Shown: positions 6,811 through 13,141 of the stretch, piece by piece
Layout: each line of letters begins with the position of its first letter
Position numbering within the stretch: position 1 is the first letter of the stretch
Assembly (NCBI GenBank): GCA_045615545.1
Contig: JAZLFA010000042.1
Coordinates: 1 to 21,602 of the forward strand
From: SIG220 sp045615545
GTDB taxonomy: Bacteria; Bacillota_I; Bacilli_A; RFN20; CAG-826
Reading direction: 5' to 3'
Length of the DNA stretch: 21,602 bases
Notes under the pieces: generated by a model
The model's input: the letters and a program-made list of their open reading frames with translations, nothing else
Told to the model about the DNA's origin: nothing
The model's database searches: none
Translations under genes and position numbers: made by a program

Positions 6811-7857
6811 TTATTCCTTAAGTAGTTCGGTTGCATCCAAAACAGCAACAATATCTTTGTTAAATTTATTTCTTGAAGTTGGGTCATAAGCTTTTTCAAA
6901 AGGAATTGCCATTAACGTATCATCATAGCTCATATAGAAAGATGTTCTTCCCGCCATAACAACAGCGTTAAAATTAACAAAACATCCGCTAACATCTAAG
7001 CTTTTAACCGCTGAAAGGAACTTAGAACCTAAATCTTTTTTAAAGTCAGCACCTTTCTTACCATAAATTATAAAGTTACCTTCTTCGAATAATACTTCTA
7101 AGTCTTCGATATCAGTAGGTTCATCACACTTATTTTCACCATTGGTTTTAATTGAAATGATGTATCTATCTTCGAAATGAAGAGCGTTTTCTCTATGGCC
7201 GTAGTAGCCCAAGAAACAAACAACTTTAGAATTCTTTCGTTGACCAGCAACATATAAAGCAAGCTCACCACATACGAATGGTGAATTGTTATATTTTCCA
7301 CTAACAATGTTTCTGGAAGCGATATCAATAACATTACTATAAATATGTTCAGGCATCGTATCGCCTAAACCAAATTTTCCAACGCGATCATATTTACATT
7401 CACTAAATTTACCAGTTGTGTATGTTTCACGGTTTAAAGCTAAACTCACTTTTTTAACATAATCTTTAGATTCAACAGGAAATTTCTTCCTTGTAATAAA
7501 ATAGAAAGCAAGCATTCCGACCAAAAGAACACCAGCAATAACATAACCAAATGTTTTGCAAAGCATATCTTGTTGAACAACCAACACTAACGCTGCAATC
7601 ATACCGGCAATCACAACTATTGATAGTATTCTTGAAATTAATTTTGTCTTTTGAAAACTCTCATGAATTCCGTTACGAGCGGTTTCAATAGAGTCAAAAG
7701 CATTTGGTTCATCCTCACCATATGGGACTAATTCTATTAATTCAGCTATGGCTTCACTTTTAACTTCTTCTTTAGTTTGAACGGTTTCTTTAGTTTCGGT
7801 AGCCTCAACAGCTTCAACTTCTTCAACCTTTGTTTCTTCTTTAATTTTCTTTGCCAT
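6811..7857 (-). CDS. two-TM protein with acidic N-terminus, DUF3137-like
   Basis: 348 residues. Residues 1-45 are Glu/Lys/Thr/Val-rich low complexity (probably disordered or coiled). A linker leads to two adjacent membrane helices (about 74-95 and 100-120), ending in ITRKKFPVE. The large C-terminal part is soluble: residues after YSNVIDIASRNIVSGKYNNSPFVCGEL, then LEVLFEEGNFIIYGK and a strand-rich end with SFYMSYDDTLMAIPFEKAYDP. The order of IVSGK-xxxxPF-xxE and the final xFYMxxxDxxxxxPFE resembles DUF3137 proteins, often found near LemA. The match is from memory and unproven. It heads the t6A gene block, with its own promoter and an AGGAG site 7 bases before the ATG. Function unknown. Confidence 0.6.
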   Translation of the reverse strand: MAKKIKEETKVEEVEAVEATETKETVQTKEEVKSEAIAELIELVPYGEDEPNAFDSIETARNGIHESFQKTKLISRILSIVVIAGMIAALVLVVQQDMLCKTFGYVIAGVLLVGMLAFYFITRKKFPVESKDYVKKVSLALNRETYTTGKFSECKYDRVGKFGLGDTMPEHIYSNVIDIASRNIVSGKYNNSPFVCGELALYVAGQRKNSKVVCFLGYYGHRENALHFEDRYIISIKTNGENKCDEPTDIEDLEVLFEEGNFIIYGKKGADFKKDLGSKFLSAVKSLDVSGCFVNFNAVVMAGRTSFYMSYDDTLMAIPFEKAYDPTSRNKFNKDIVAVLDATELLKE

Positions 7858-7889
7858 ATAATAACTCCTATTTTCGCTAATATACGTTT

Positions 7890-7918
7890 ATTATCTCACA
7901 TAGTGAGAAAAAAACCAA
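7890..7918 (-). promoter_or_regulatory. promoter of the DUF3137-like/DUF402/t6A operon with inverted repeat
   Basis: On the minus strand TTGGTT (7918-7913), a 17-base spacer and GATAAT (7895-7890) form a fair sigma-A promoter. It starts RNA about 26 bases before the ATG at 7857. A perfect inverted repeat CTCAC-N3-GTGAG (7895-7907) fills the end of the spacer and touches the -10, so it could be a small operator. It is not a terminator for the thiamine transporter: its T run precedes the stem on the minus strand. Confidence 0.45.
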
Positions 7919-7920
7919 TA

Positions 7921-8841
7921 TTAAGAAGCAAATCGTTTGTTGACAGTTTTAAGTGGTCGATATAGTAAAAGTATGCCAACAAATGAAATCAAACACGATG
8001 GCCCAACATAAGCTAATTGATAAACCAATGATGAATAGAAAGATAGTTTATAAAAAACAATACCAGATACGGTTGCTGCCAAAGTTCTAGAAACAAAAAC
8101 TAAACTAACTGCCACAAATATCCAAAAATATGGTTTCCATTTTTTCTCAGTGAAAATAAGTTTTCTAAATAAACCAATGATTGCAATTGAACCAAAACCA
8201 AGTAAATAATCAAAAGGATAATACACGATTCCGTAGCCATCAAGTAAACAACTCAACAAGCCAAAAATTATTCCAGTAGCAATAAATCCTTTAAAGAAAC
8301 CTTTTCTTAAACAAACAATAAATAACGGGAGCATTACTAAAGAAATAGAACCTCCATTGGCGAATAATTTTATTTTAAATACAGCGAAATCTAACACTAT
8401 TGCAAAAGAGACAAATATTGCAATTTCAACAGTATCTCTAATAGCAAATTTATTAGAGTCAAAAATCGATCGAGAAAGTAACAAAGAAACAATTACATTA
8501 TATAGCGAAAGCATAATTGGTGCAGACGAATAACTTATATTATGAATTTGATAATAAGAAGCAACTATTCCCCTAGAAAAAACAAGTAACACAGCTGATG
8601 AAATAAAAGCCGAAAAACATAGCATTTTTACGTAATTTTGCTTAAAAATAAGAAAAATTAATGTTGATAAAAATGAAAGTATATATGGAAGAATAAGTAA
8701 GAAACTACACCATGAAAAACCATATGTAGATATAAATTCAGTAAGTGAATATATACTATAATTAATATGGAAAAATGGAGCAAACAAACAAGCTATTGTT
8801 AACAGCAAATTCGTACTAGCAAAAATTAATTTTTTATTCAT
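7921..8841 (-). CDS. thiamine ECF transporter S-component (ThiT-like) with extra N-terminal membrane domain
   Basis: 306 residues. The C-terminal part (about 140-300) matches ThiT/YuaJ: GGSISLVMLPLFIVCLRKG, GLLSCLLDGYGIVYYPFDYLLGF and the final SSLVYQLAYVGPS. ThiT captures thiamine in the membrane for the shared ECF energising module, which is not in this window. Typical ThiT is about 180-200 residues; here about 130 residues with four extra membrane helices precede it. In ThiT the last motif is normally YN..Y..PE; here Gln replaces the thiamine-contacting Asn and Ser replaces Glu, so the ligand could be a thiamine precursor. A TPP riboswitch directly upstream supports the thiamine link. AGGAGG is 8 bases before the ATG, inside a hairpin. 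Confidence 0.85.
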   Translation of the reverse strand: MNKKLIFASTNLLLTIACLFAPFFHINYSIYSLTEFISTYGFSWCSFLLILPYILSFLSTLIFLIFKQNYVKMLCFSAFISSAVLLVFSRGIVASYYQIHNISYSSAPIMLSLYNVIVSLLLSRSIFDSNKFAIRDTVEIAIFVSFAIVLDFAVFKIKLFANGGSISLVMLPLFIVCLRKGFFKGFIATGIIFGLLSCLLDGYGIVYYPFDYLLGFGSIAIIGLFRKLIFTEKKWKPYFWIFVAVSLVFVSRTLAATVSGIVFYKLSFYSSLVYQLAYVGPSCLISFVGILLLYRPLKTVNKRFAS

Positions 8842-8849
8842 TAAAAACG

Positions 8850-8866
8850 CCTCCTAACATAGGAGG
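8850..8866 (-). promoter_or_regulatory. Shine-Dalgarno-sequestering hairpin of the TPP riboswitch
   Basis: Minus strand: CCTCCTA (8866-8860), loop TGT, TAGGAGG (8856-8850), a perfect 7-bp stem. The 3' arm is the ribosome binding site, 8 bases from the ATG at 8841. GTAGGA (8885-8880), part of the conserved aptamer core, can pair with TCCTAT (8864-8859). That is an alternative helix that frees the AGGAGG. Ligand binding keeps the core sequence in the aptamer, so the hairpin forms and translation stops. Confidence 0.7.
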
Positions 8867-8867
8867 T

Positions 8868-8961
8868 GCACGAAACATTTCCTACGCCAGCATTATCTGG
8901 ATCAGGTACGGTCGATTCGAAGAAGAATCCTCTCAGCCAGGTTCGCCCAGCTCCCACAAAT
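8868..8961 (-). ncRNA. TPP riboswitch (thi-box)
   Basis: The minus strand contains the full conserved core in order: GGCTGAGAGG, then ACCTGATCCAGATAATGCTGGCGTAGGAAA. GCTGAGA, CTGATC, GATAATGC and GCGTAGG are the diagnostic TPP-aptamer words. The optional P3a arm is a GATTC-N6-GAATC stem (about 8910-8927). It lies directly upstream of a thiamine-transporter-like gene, the classic setting. P1 is weak: ATTT/AAAT is possible only if the RNA starts upstream of the -10-like box at 8962-8967. The output is translational (see the hairpin at 8850-8866), although a short T run follows it. Confidence 0.95.
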
Positions 8962-8967
8962 ATTATA
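8962..8967 (-). promoter_or_regulatory. possible -10 box of the riboswitch transcript
   Basis: The minus strand carries TATAAT at 8967-8962. RNA would begin at about 8955 with GGGAG, right at the aptamer's 5' edge and without most of P1. A second candidate, TAAAAT, lies just upstream near the ung stop and would leave P1 intact. There is no terminator between ung and the riboswitch, so readthrough is also possible. Confidence 0.35.
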
Positions 8968-8979
8968 ATCTCTATTTTA

Positions 8980-9660
8980 TTATTTTGAAGTATTAATCCA
9001 ATTAATTTCTTTTACTTTATTTTCAAGCAAATATTCATTAGCTTTTTTGAAATGATTATTGCCAAACCAACCACCGTGATTAGCGGCTAGAGGAGAAGGA
9101 TGAATGCATTCAAGAACCAAATGAGTAGGATTATGTAATTTCTCTTTTAATTTTCTCGCAGGACCACCCCAAAGCATAAACACCATTGGACGATATTGCT
9201 TATCGAGTACATCAAGAACATCTTCAAGAAAATCATGATATTGTTTGATATTATGACTCAATGCTTGATGTGCTCTAACAGAAAGAATTGAGTTAAGTAA
9301 TAACACACCTTGCTTTGCAAGATAAGTTAAATCTCCACACGAATAATCCATTGGCACTTTATATTCTTTTTCAATCTCCTTAAAAATATTAATTAATGAA
9401 GGGGGAACTTTAATTCCTTTTGGGACAGAAAATGATAAACCCATTGCTTGTCCAGGTTCATGATATGGATCTTGCCCCACAATAACAACCTTGACTTTAT
9501 TAAGTGGCGTGAGTTTGAAAGCATTAAACAAGAGATCGCGAGGAGGGTATATAACACTATTGGCGTATTCTTTATTTAAAAAATGATTAAGTTCATCGCT
9601 ATAATCTTTCTTTCCGACATTTTTAAAAAATTCATTCCAGTTAGATGGTACTTTATCCAT
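8980..9660 (-). CDS. ung: uracil-DNA glycosylase (family 1)
   Basis: 226 residues, normal length. It removes uracil from DNA to begin base excision repair. Motif A is VVIVGQDPYHEPG with GQDPYH at 62-67 and catalytic Asp64. GLSFSVPKG and the LLNSILSVRAHQALSHN segment are family blocks. The minor-groove-inserting loop begins HPSPLAANHGGWFGNNHF (His187). No signal peptide; cytosolic. The ATG has no Shine-Dalgarno and follows a TATACT box by 6 bases, predicting a leaderless mRNA. It is divergent from the first glycosyltransferase gene, 57 bases away. Confidence 0.97.
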   Translation of the reverse strand: MDKVPSNWNEFFKNVGKKDYSDELNHFLNKEYANSVIYPPRDLLFNAFKLTPLNKVKVVIVGQDPYHEPGQAMGLSFSVPKGIKVPPSLINIFKEIEKEYKVPMDYSCGDLTYLAKQGVLLLNSILSVRAHQALSHNIKQYHDFLEDVLDVLDKQYRPMVFMLWGGPARKLKEKLHNPTHLVLECIHPSPLAANHGGWFGNNHFKKANEYLLENKVKEINWINTSK

Positions 9661-9666
9661 AAGAAG

Positions 9667-9675
9667 AGTATATCA
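9667..9675 (-). promoter_or_regulatory. extended -10, leaderless promoter of ung
   Basis: On the minus strand TGATATACT (9675-9667) is an extended -10 (TG-N-TATACT). Exactly six bases separate it from the ung ATG at 9660. There is no clear -35, as is usual with extended -10 promoters, and no ribosome site. The 24 bases ending in the ATG differ at one position from those before the TupA-like gene (14992-15015). Confidence 0.55.
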
Positions 9676-9682
9676 TTTTTTC

Positions 9683-9711
9683 TATACATATAGGTAGATA
9701 CAAAGTATAAT
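9683..9711 (+). promoter_or_regulatory. leaderless promoter of the first glycosyltransferase
   Basis: TATACA (9683-9688), a 17-base spacer and a perfect TATAAT (9706-9711). The ATG at 9718 begins 7 bases after the box's last base, at the expected transcription start. No Shine-Dalgarno is present between -10 and ATG. Confidence 0.6.
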
Positions 9712-9717
9712 GGCGAT

Positions 9718-10761
9718 ATGAGAGTATTGATTGTTTTTAACCATCCTGCCCCATATAAGGTAAAGCTTTTCAATGAATTATCAAAACATATTGACCTTGA
9801 TGTAATCTTTGAGAGAAGAAAAGCATTAAATAGAAATAAACAATTCTATAATCAAAAGATTCAATTTAATGCAATGTTTTGTTCTGGAATTAAATTGGGT
9901 AAAGAAAATGTAATATCACACAAAGTAAAATCATATATAAAGAAACATCATAATGACTATGACACAATTATTATGAATGGTTACAGCACTTTTGCTGAAA
10001 TGTTAGCGTTAAATTATATGATTAAAAATCATATTCCATACACTCTTATGGTTAATGGTGGAGTAATAAAAAATGACTCAAAAATTAAACTAAAACTTAA
10101 GCAAAAATATATTTCTAACGCAAATAAATATTTAGCACCAAACGATGAAAGTAGTCGATATTTGCAGCATTATGGCGCTAAAAAAGAAGAAATTTCATTA
10201 TTTCCATATAGCAATATTATGCAAAAAGATATCCTTACAATGTCAGAGATTAACAAAATAAAATCTAATGGCTGTTTTGTAAGTGTTGGGCAATTTATTG
10301 AAAGAAAAAATAATGAACAATTAATCCGTATTTTTAAAAACAGAAAAGAAAAACTTTTATTAGTGGGAGAAGGTCCACTAAAAAAGAAATATCTAAACAT
10401 TATTAAAACAGAAAATATAACAAACGTTGATATTATTGGCTATCTTCCTGAAAACTTATTATTTGCCTTATTAAAAAAATCTAAAGCCCTGGTGAGTTTG
10501 TCAAAAGAAGATATTTATGGACACACAATTATTGAAGCTTTGGCAAATGGTATTCCTGTAATAGCGAGTAATAGAATTTTATCAGCATTACAAATTATTA
10601 AAAAAGAGTATAATGGATTCGTTGTCGACATTAATGATGATGAAGAAATTAATGACGTGCTTAATAAAACAGATCAAATAGATAAGATTAATTGTATTGA
10701 ATCAATTCTAAAGTTCACAATTGAAGAAAGCGCAAAAACAATCATAGAGAAATTAAAATGA
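9718..10761 (+). CDS. GT-B glycosyltransferase, GT4-like
   Basis: 347 residues. The N-terminal acceptor half starts MRVLIVFNHPAPYKVKLFNELS. The C-terminal donor half shows FVSVGQFIERKNNEQLIRIF, LLLVGEGPLKKKY, a short IIGYLPENLLFALLKKSKALVSLS and the EX7E-type IYGHTIIEALANGIPVIAS (about 262-282). This is the pattern of retaining GT4 enzymes, which transfer a sugar from a nucleotide donor to a lipid-linked acceptor at the inner membrane face. The specific sugar cannot be told. It is the first gene of a two-gene unit; its stop overlaps the next ATG (ATGA), so translation is coupled. It opens a polysaccharide locus. Confidence 0.85.
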   Translation: MRVLIVFNHPAPYKVKLFNELSKHIDLDVIFERRKALNRNKQFYNQKIQFNAMFCSGIKLGKENVISHKVKSYIKKHHNDYDTIIMNGYSTFAEMLALNYMIKNHIPYTLMVNGGVIKNDSKIKLKLKQKYISNANKYLAPNDESSRYLQHYGAKKEEISLFPYSNIMQKDILTMSEINKIKSNGCFVSVGQFIERKNNEQLIRIFKNRKEKLLLVGEGPLKKKYLNIIKTENITNVDIIGYLPENLLFALLKKSKALVSLSKEDIYGHTIIEALANGIPVIASNRILSALQIIKKEYNGFVVDINDDEEINDVLNKTDQIDKINCIESILKFTIEESAKTIIEKLK

Positions 10762-11921
10762 ATATTATTTATTTCACAACAGCACAAGAAAGCAATGATT
10801 ACAATAAATTTTTGAGTTTATGGAATAAACCAATTAATTCATCTAATCAAATTTTTCATAATAAATTAATTAGGTCACTAAGCTTAACTAATCATATTGA
10901 TGTAATTTCTTTAAGGCCATATTCAAAAGATATCGTTGATCCAAAAGCATTAATTAAAGACGAAACAATATCGAGCCAAATTCACTGGCATTATTTGAAA
11001 GTATCTGGTCATAAATTTAACCGCTATATTTCATATGTATCTCAAGCAAAAAGAATTGTTAAGAAATGCCCTAAGGATTCATTAATTATTACAGACACCA
11101 TTAATCCAGGTGTTCTTGAAGTATCAAATATCATCTCAAAGCTTTTTAAATTACAAATAATAGGTGTCTGCACAGATTCGCCAAGCAACATTACTGGAAC
11201 AACCAGAAAATATACGAAGTCAATCTTAAGAATCGCTAATAACTTATCAGGATATATCACATTAACTGCAGGATTAAATGAATTATTCAATGAACACAAT
11301 AAACCTTGTATCGTTATTGAAGGTTTAGTCGATTCCATTAAGGTCGAACCAATTGAAAATAAATATGGCAAATATATATTTATGGCTGGCGCATTAAATG
11401 AACGATATGGTTTATATAATTTAATCGATACGATGTCCTTGCTAAAAGGAATTAATTTAGTCTTTGCAGGCCATCACGCTGACGAAAATAAAATTAACGA
11501 GCTTATTAAAGATAAAACAAATATTTTTTATCTTGGTTCCTTACCAAATAAAGAAATTATTGCTCTAGAACAAAACGCAATTGCTAATATCAATCCAAGA
11601 CCTTATAACGAAGACTTAGATCGATATTCTATACCAAGCAAAGTACTCGAATATTTAAATAGCGGTGTGCCGACAATAAGTGTCAAAAACACTAAACTTT
11701 ATAAGATGTTTTCTAGCGACATAATATGGGTTAATTCAAACAAACCATGTGACTTATTGGCAGCGATTGAAAAGCTAGATGCACTAAAGAAAAAAGACTC
11801 TGAAGCATTGGCAAAAAAAGCAAAAGAAGATGTAAATCATTACTTCTCATTAGAAGTTATTAATAAAAAGCTATCAGGATTCTTATATCTATTTACGAAG
11901 AGAGATAATAATCTTCTCTAA
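10758..11921 (+). CDS. GT-B glycosyltransferase, GT4-like, diverged
   Basis: 387 residues. The N-terminal half is poorly conserved but contains the GVCTDSPSNI strand. The donor half is recognisable: KYIFMAGALNERYGLYNLIDTMSLLKGINLVFAGH, NIFYLGSLPNKEIIALEQNA and YSIPSKVLEYLNSGVPTISV (about 295-315), a GT4-type donor-site end. It probably adds another sugar to the repeat unit started by its partner, to which it is coupled by ATGA overlap. The last 33 bases overlap the tail of the converging glycosyltransferase on the other strand. Sugar and linkage cannot be inferred. Confidence 0.8.
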   Translation: MNIIYFTTAQESNDYNKFLSLWNKPINSSNQIFHNKLIRSLSLTNHIDVISLRPYSKDIVDPKALIKDETISSQIHWHYLKVSGHKFNRYISYVSQAKRIVKKCPKDSLIITDTINPGVLEVSNIISKLFKLQIIGVCTDSPSNITGTTRKYTKSILRIANNLSGYITLTAGLNELFNEHNKPCIVIEGLVDSIKVEPIENKYGKYIFMAGALNERYGLYNLIDTMSLLKGINLVFAGHHADENKINELIKDKTNIFYLGSLPNKEIIALEQNAIANINPRPYNEDLDRYSIPSKVLEYLNSGVPTISVKNTKLYKMFSSDIIWVNSNKPCDLLAAIEKLDALKKKDSEALAKKAKEDVNHYFSLEVINKKLSGFLYLFTKRDNNLL

Positions 11922-13067
11922 AATATTATCTAAAGCAAAATTCTTGGAATAATAACTAAAGTTATTAATACCAAGTTTTTTTCTATTTTCGTCACTTGTA
12001 TCAATAAAGCTTTTAATTGTTGAAACCAAACTTGAAATATTTTGTTCACTAAAGAATGCTCCATCCGCTTCTTTAAGGACTTTTTTACCATCACCATCAA
12101 GAACAGCAATAACCGGTTTAGCAAACGCCATCGCAATAATTAATTTTGCAGGTATTGTTTTACCAACTACAGTTTTGTTTGATAAAGAAACTAATACCAC
12201 ATCACTGCTTAAAATATAACCGGCCGCTTCAATAGATGGTTTTGGTCCGTGCATAATTATTTTTTCTTCTAATCCATTAGCCTTAATCTCATCCATAAGA
12301 TCTTTTTGATATCGGCCGCTTCCAACAACATGTAGTGTCACCGGTTCATTTTTCAATTCTTTAAAGACAGGAACAAACATATCGCATAGTTGTAAGCGAT
12401 TGATGTTGCCACAATACAAAATATTATTCATGCCTTTAAAAGAATAAGGCTTAATAGTATCAATTTCCAATAGGCTTGGTTGAGGAACATAAATAATTGG
12501 TTTATTTCTAATTTTTAAAACTCTTTCAAAATATTCTTTATAAGATGGGGAACCAATAAGAATCTTATCTGCCCCTTTATAAAGTTTTTTACTTAAGAAA
12601 TAATAAAACCAATACATTGGGAAATATTTAATAGTGTGATGTGTGGCCACAACACTTTCGGGCCATATGTCCAAAACATGTGTAATATGAGGAACATTAT
12701 GTAATTTTTTGTATAAATTTGCAGGTGATAATATTGTTACAGGAGAAAGAGAATATGAGTAAACAACATCATAATTTTCTTTGCAATTCTTTACCCATTT
12801 GCGGGAATTTCGCCAAAAAGATACATAATTTTTAATTAAGCTCAACGTATTTTTCTTACACGGAGAAATATCAACTCGATGTACATTTACACGATTAATT
12901 ATTTCGTCGTTAACATCTTTATATTTTGGGTCAATTACTCCATATCCGATATCAGGTTTACCAGTCAATACATCAACAGAAAAACCACGAGCCGCCAATC
13001 CTTCAGCAATCCTAGTAATAGAAAAATTCTTTGGATAATAATACTGACAAACTATAAGAATTTTCAT
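11889..13067 (-). CDS. GT4 glycosyltransferase, WbuB-like
   Basis: 392 residues from the ATG at 13067. The N-terminus MKILIVCQYYYPKNFSITRIAEGLAARG followed by VDVLTGKPDIGYG, and the VLDIWPESV motif near residue 135, are typical of the WbuB/capsular GT4 group. The donor half has NNILYCGNINRLQ, LHVVGSGRYQ and the nucleotide-sugar end IIAMAFAKPVIAVLDGDGKKVLKE. Members add an amino sugar to a lipid-linked intermediate; the donor here is unknown. A longer start at 13085 exists, but I chose 13067: the family starts there and TATGAT lies 6 bases before this ATG (leaderless). It is divergent from the flippase gene. Confidence 0.88.
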   Translation of the reverse strand: MKILIVCQYYYPKNFSITRIAEGLAARGFSVDVLTGKPDIGYGVIDPKYKDVNDEIINRVNVHRVDISPCKKNTLSLIKNYVSFWRNSRKWVKNCKENYDVVYSYSLSPVTILSPANLYKKLHNVPHITHVLDIWPESVVATHHTIKYFPMYWFYYFLSKKLYKGADKILIGSPSYKEYFERVLKIRNKPIIYVPQPSLLEIDTIKPYSFKGMNNILYCGNINRLQLCDMFVPVFKELKNEPVTLHVVGSGRYQKDLMDEIKANGLEEKIIMHGPKPSIEAAGYILSSDVVLVSLSNKTVVGKTIPAKLIIAMAFAKPVIAVLDGDGKKVLKEADGAFFSEQNISSLVSTIKSFIDTSDENRKKLGINNFSYYSKNFALDNILEKIIISLRK

Positions 13068-13073
13068 AAGACT

Positions 13074-13079
13074 ATCATA
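13074..13079 (-). promoter_or_regulatory. leaderless -10 box of the WbuB-like gene
   Basis: TATGAT on the minus strand (13079-13074) is followed after six bases by the ATG at 13067, without a Shine-Dalgarno. No good -35 is seen. The spacing supports the shorter start: the upstream ATG at 13085 lies on the wrong side of this box. Confidence 0.5.
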
Positions 13080-13095
13080 ATGCATTTTTTTAAAA

Positions 13096-13121
13096 AATTG
13101 AATTATTTGTAAAATTCAATT
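13096..13121. promoter_or_regulatory. inverted repeat between divergent GT and flippase genes
   Basis: AATTGAATT (13096-13104) and AATTCAATT (13113-13121) form a perfect 9-bp inverted repeat with an 8-base spacer. It sits in the 74-base gap between the two divergent start codons and covers the -35 zones of both. That makes it a candidate operator for a dimeric regulator acting on both sides. Because it lies upstream of both genes it is not a convergent terminator. An AT-rich sequence can give chance repeats. Confidence 0.5.
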
Positions 13122-13134
13122 AGTCATATATAAT
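13107..13134 (+). promoter_or_regulatory. leaderless promoter of the flippase gene
   Basis: TTGTAA (13107-13112), a 16-base spacer and TATAAT (13129-13134). The GTG start codon at 13142 is 8 bases after the last base of the box and no Shine-Dalgarno is present, so the mRNA probably begins at the GTG. The -35 lies inside the 9-bp inverted repeat. Confidence 0.5.
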
Positions 13135-13141
13135 TTTATTT

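Noticed and set aside
7895..7912. CTCAC-N3-GTGAG stem with a nearby T run as terminator of the thiamine transporter gene
   Set aside because: On the minus strand the T run comes before the stem, not after it. It fits better in the promoter of the next gene.
8845..8866. Hairpin followed by TTTTT before the thiamine transporter gene as an intrinsic terminator
   Set aside because: Its 3' arm is AGGAGG at the right spacing from the ATG and the T run is only five long, ending at the start codon. A translation switch explains it better.
11042..11371. 109-codon minus-strand ORF inside the second glycosyltransferase gene
   Set aside because: Opposite-strand shadow of a gene with clear GT4 blocks; no start signals.
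13068..13085. Upstream ATG at 13085 as start of the WbuB-like glycosyltransferase
   Set aside because: It adds six non-conserved residues, lies upstream of the -10 box, and has no Shine-Dalgarno; the family begins at MKILIVCQYYYP.
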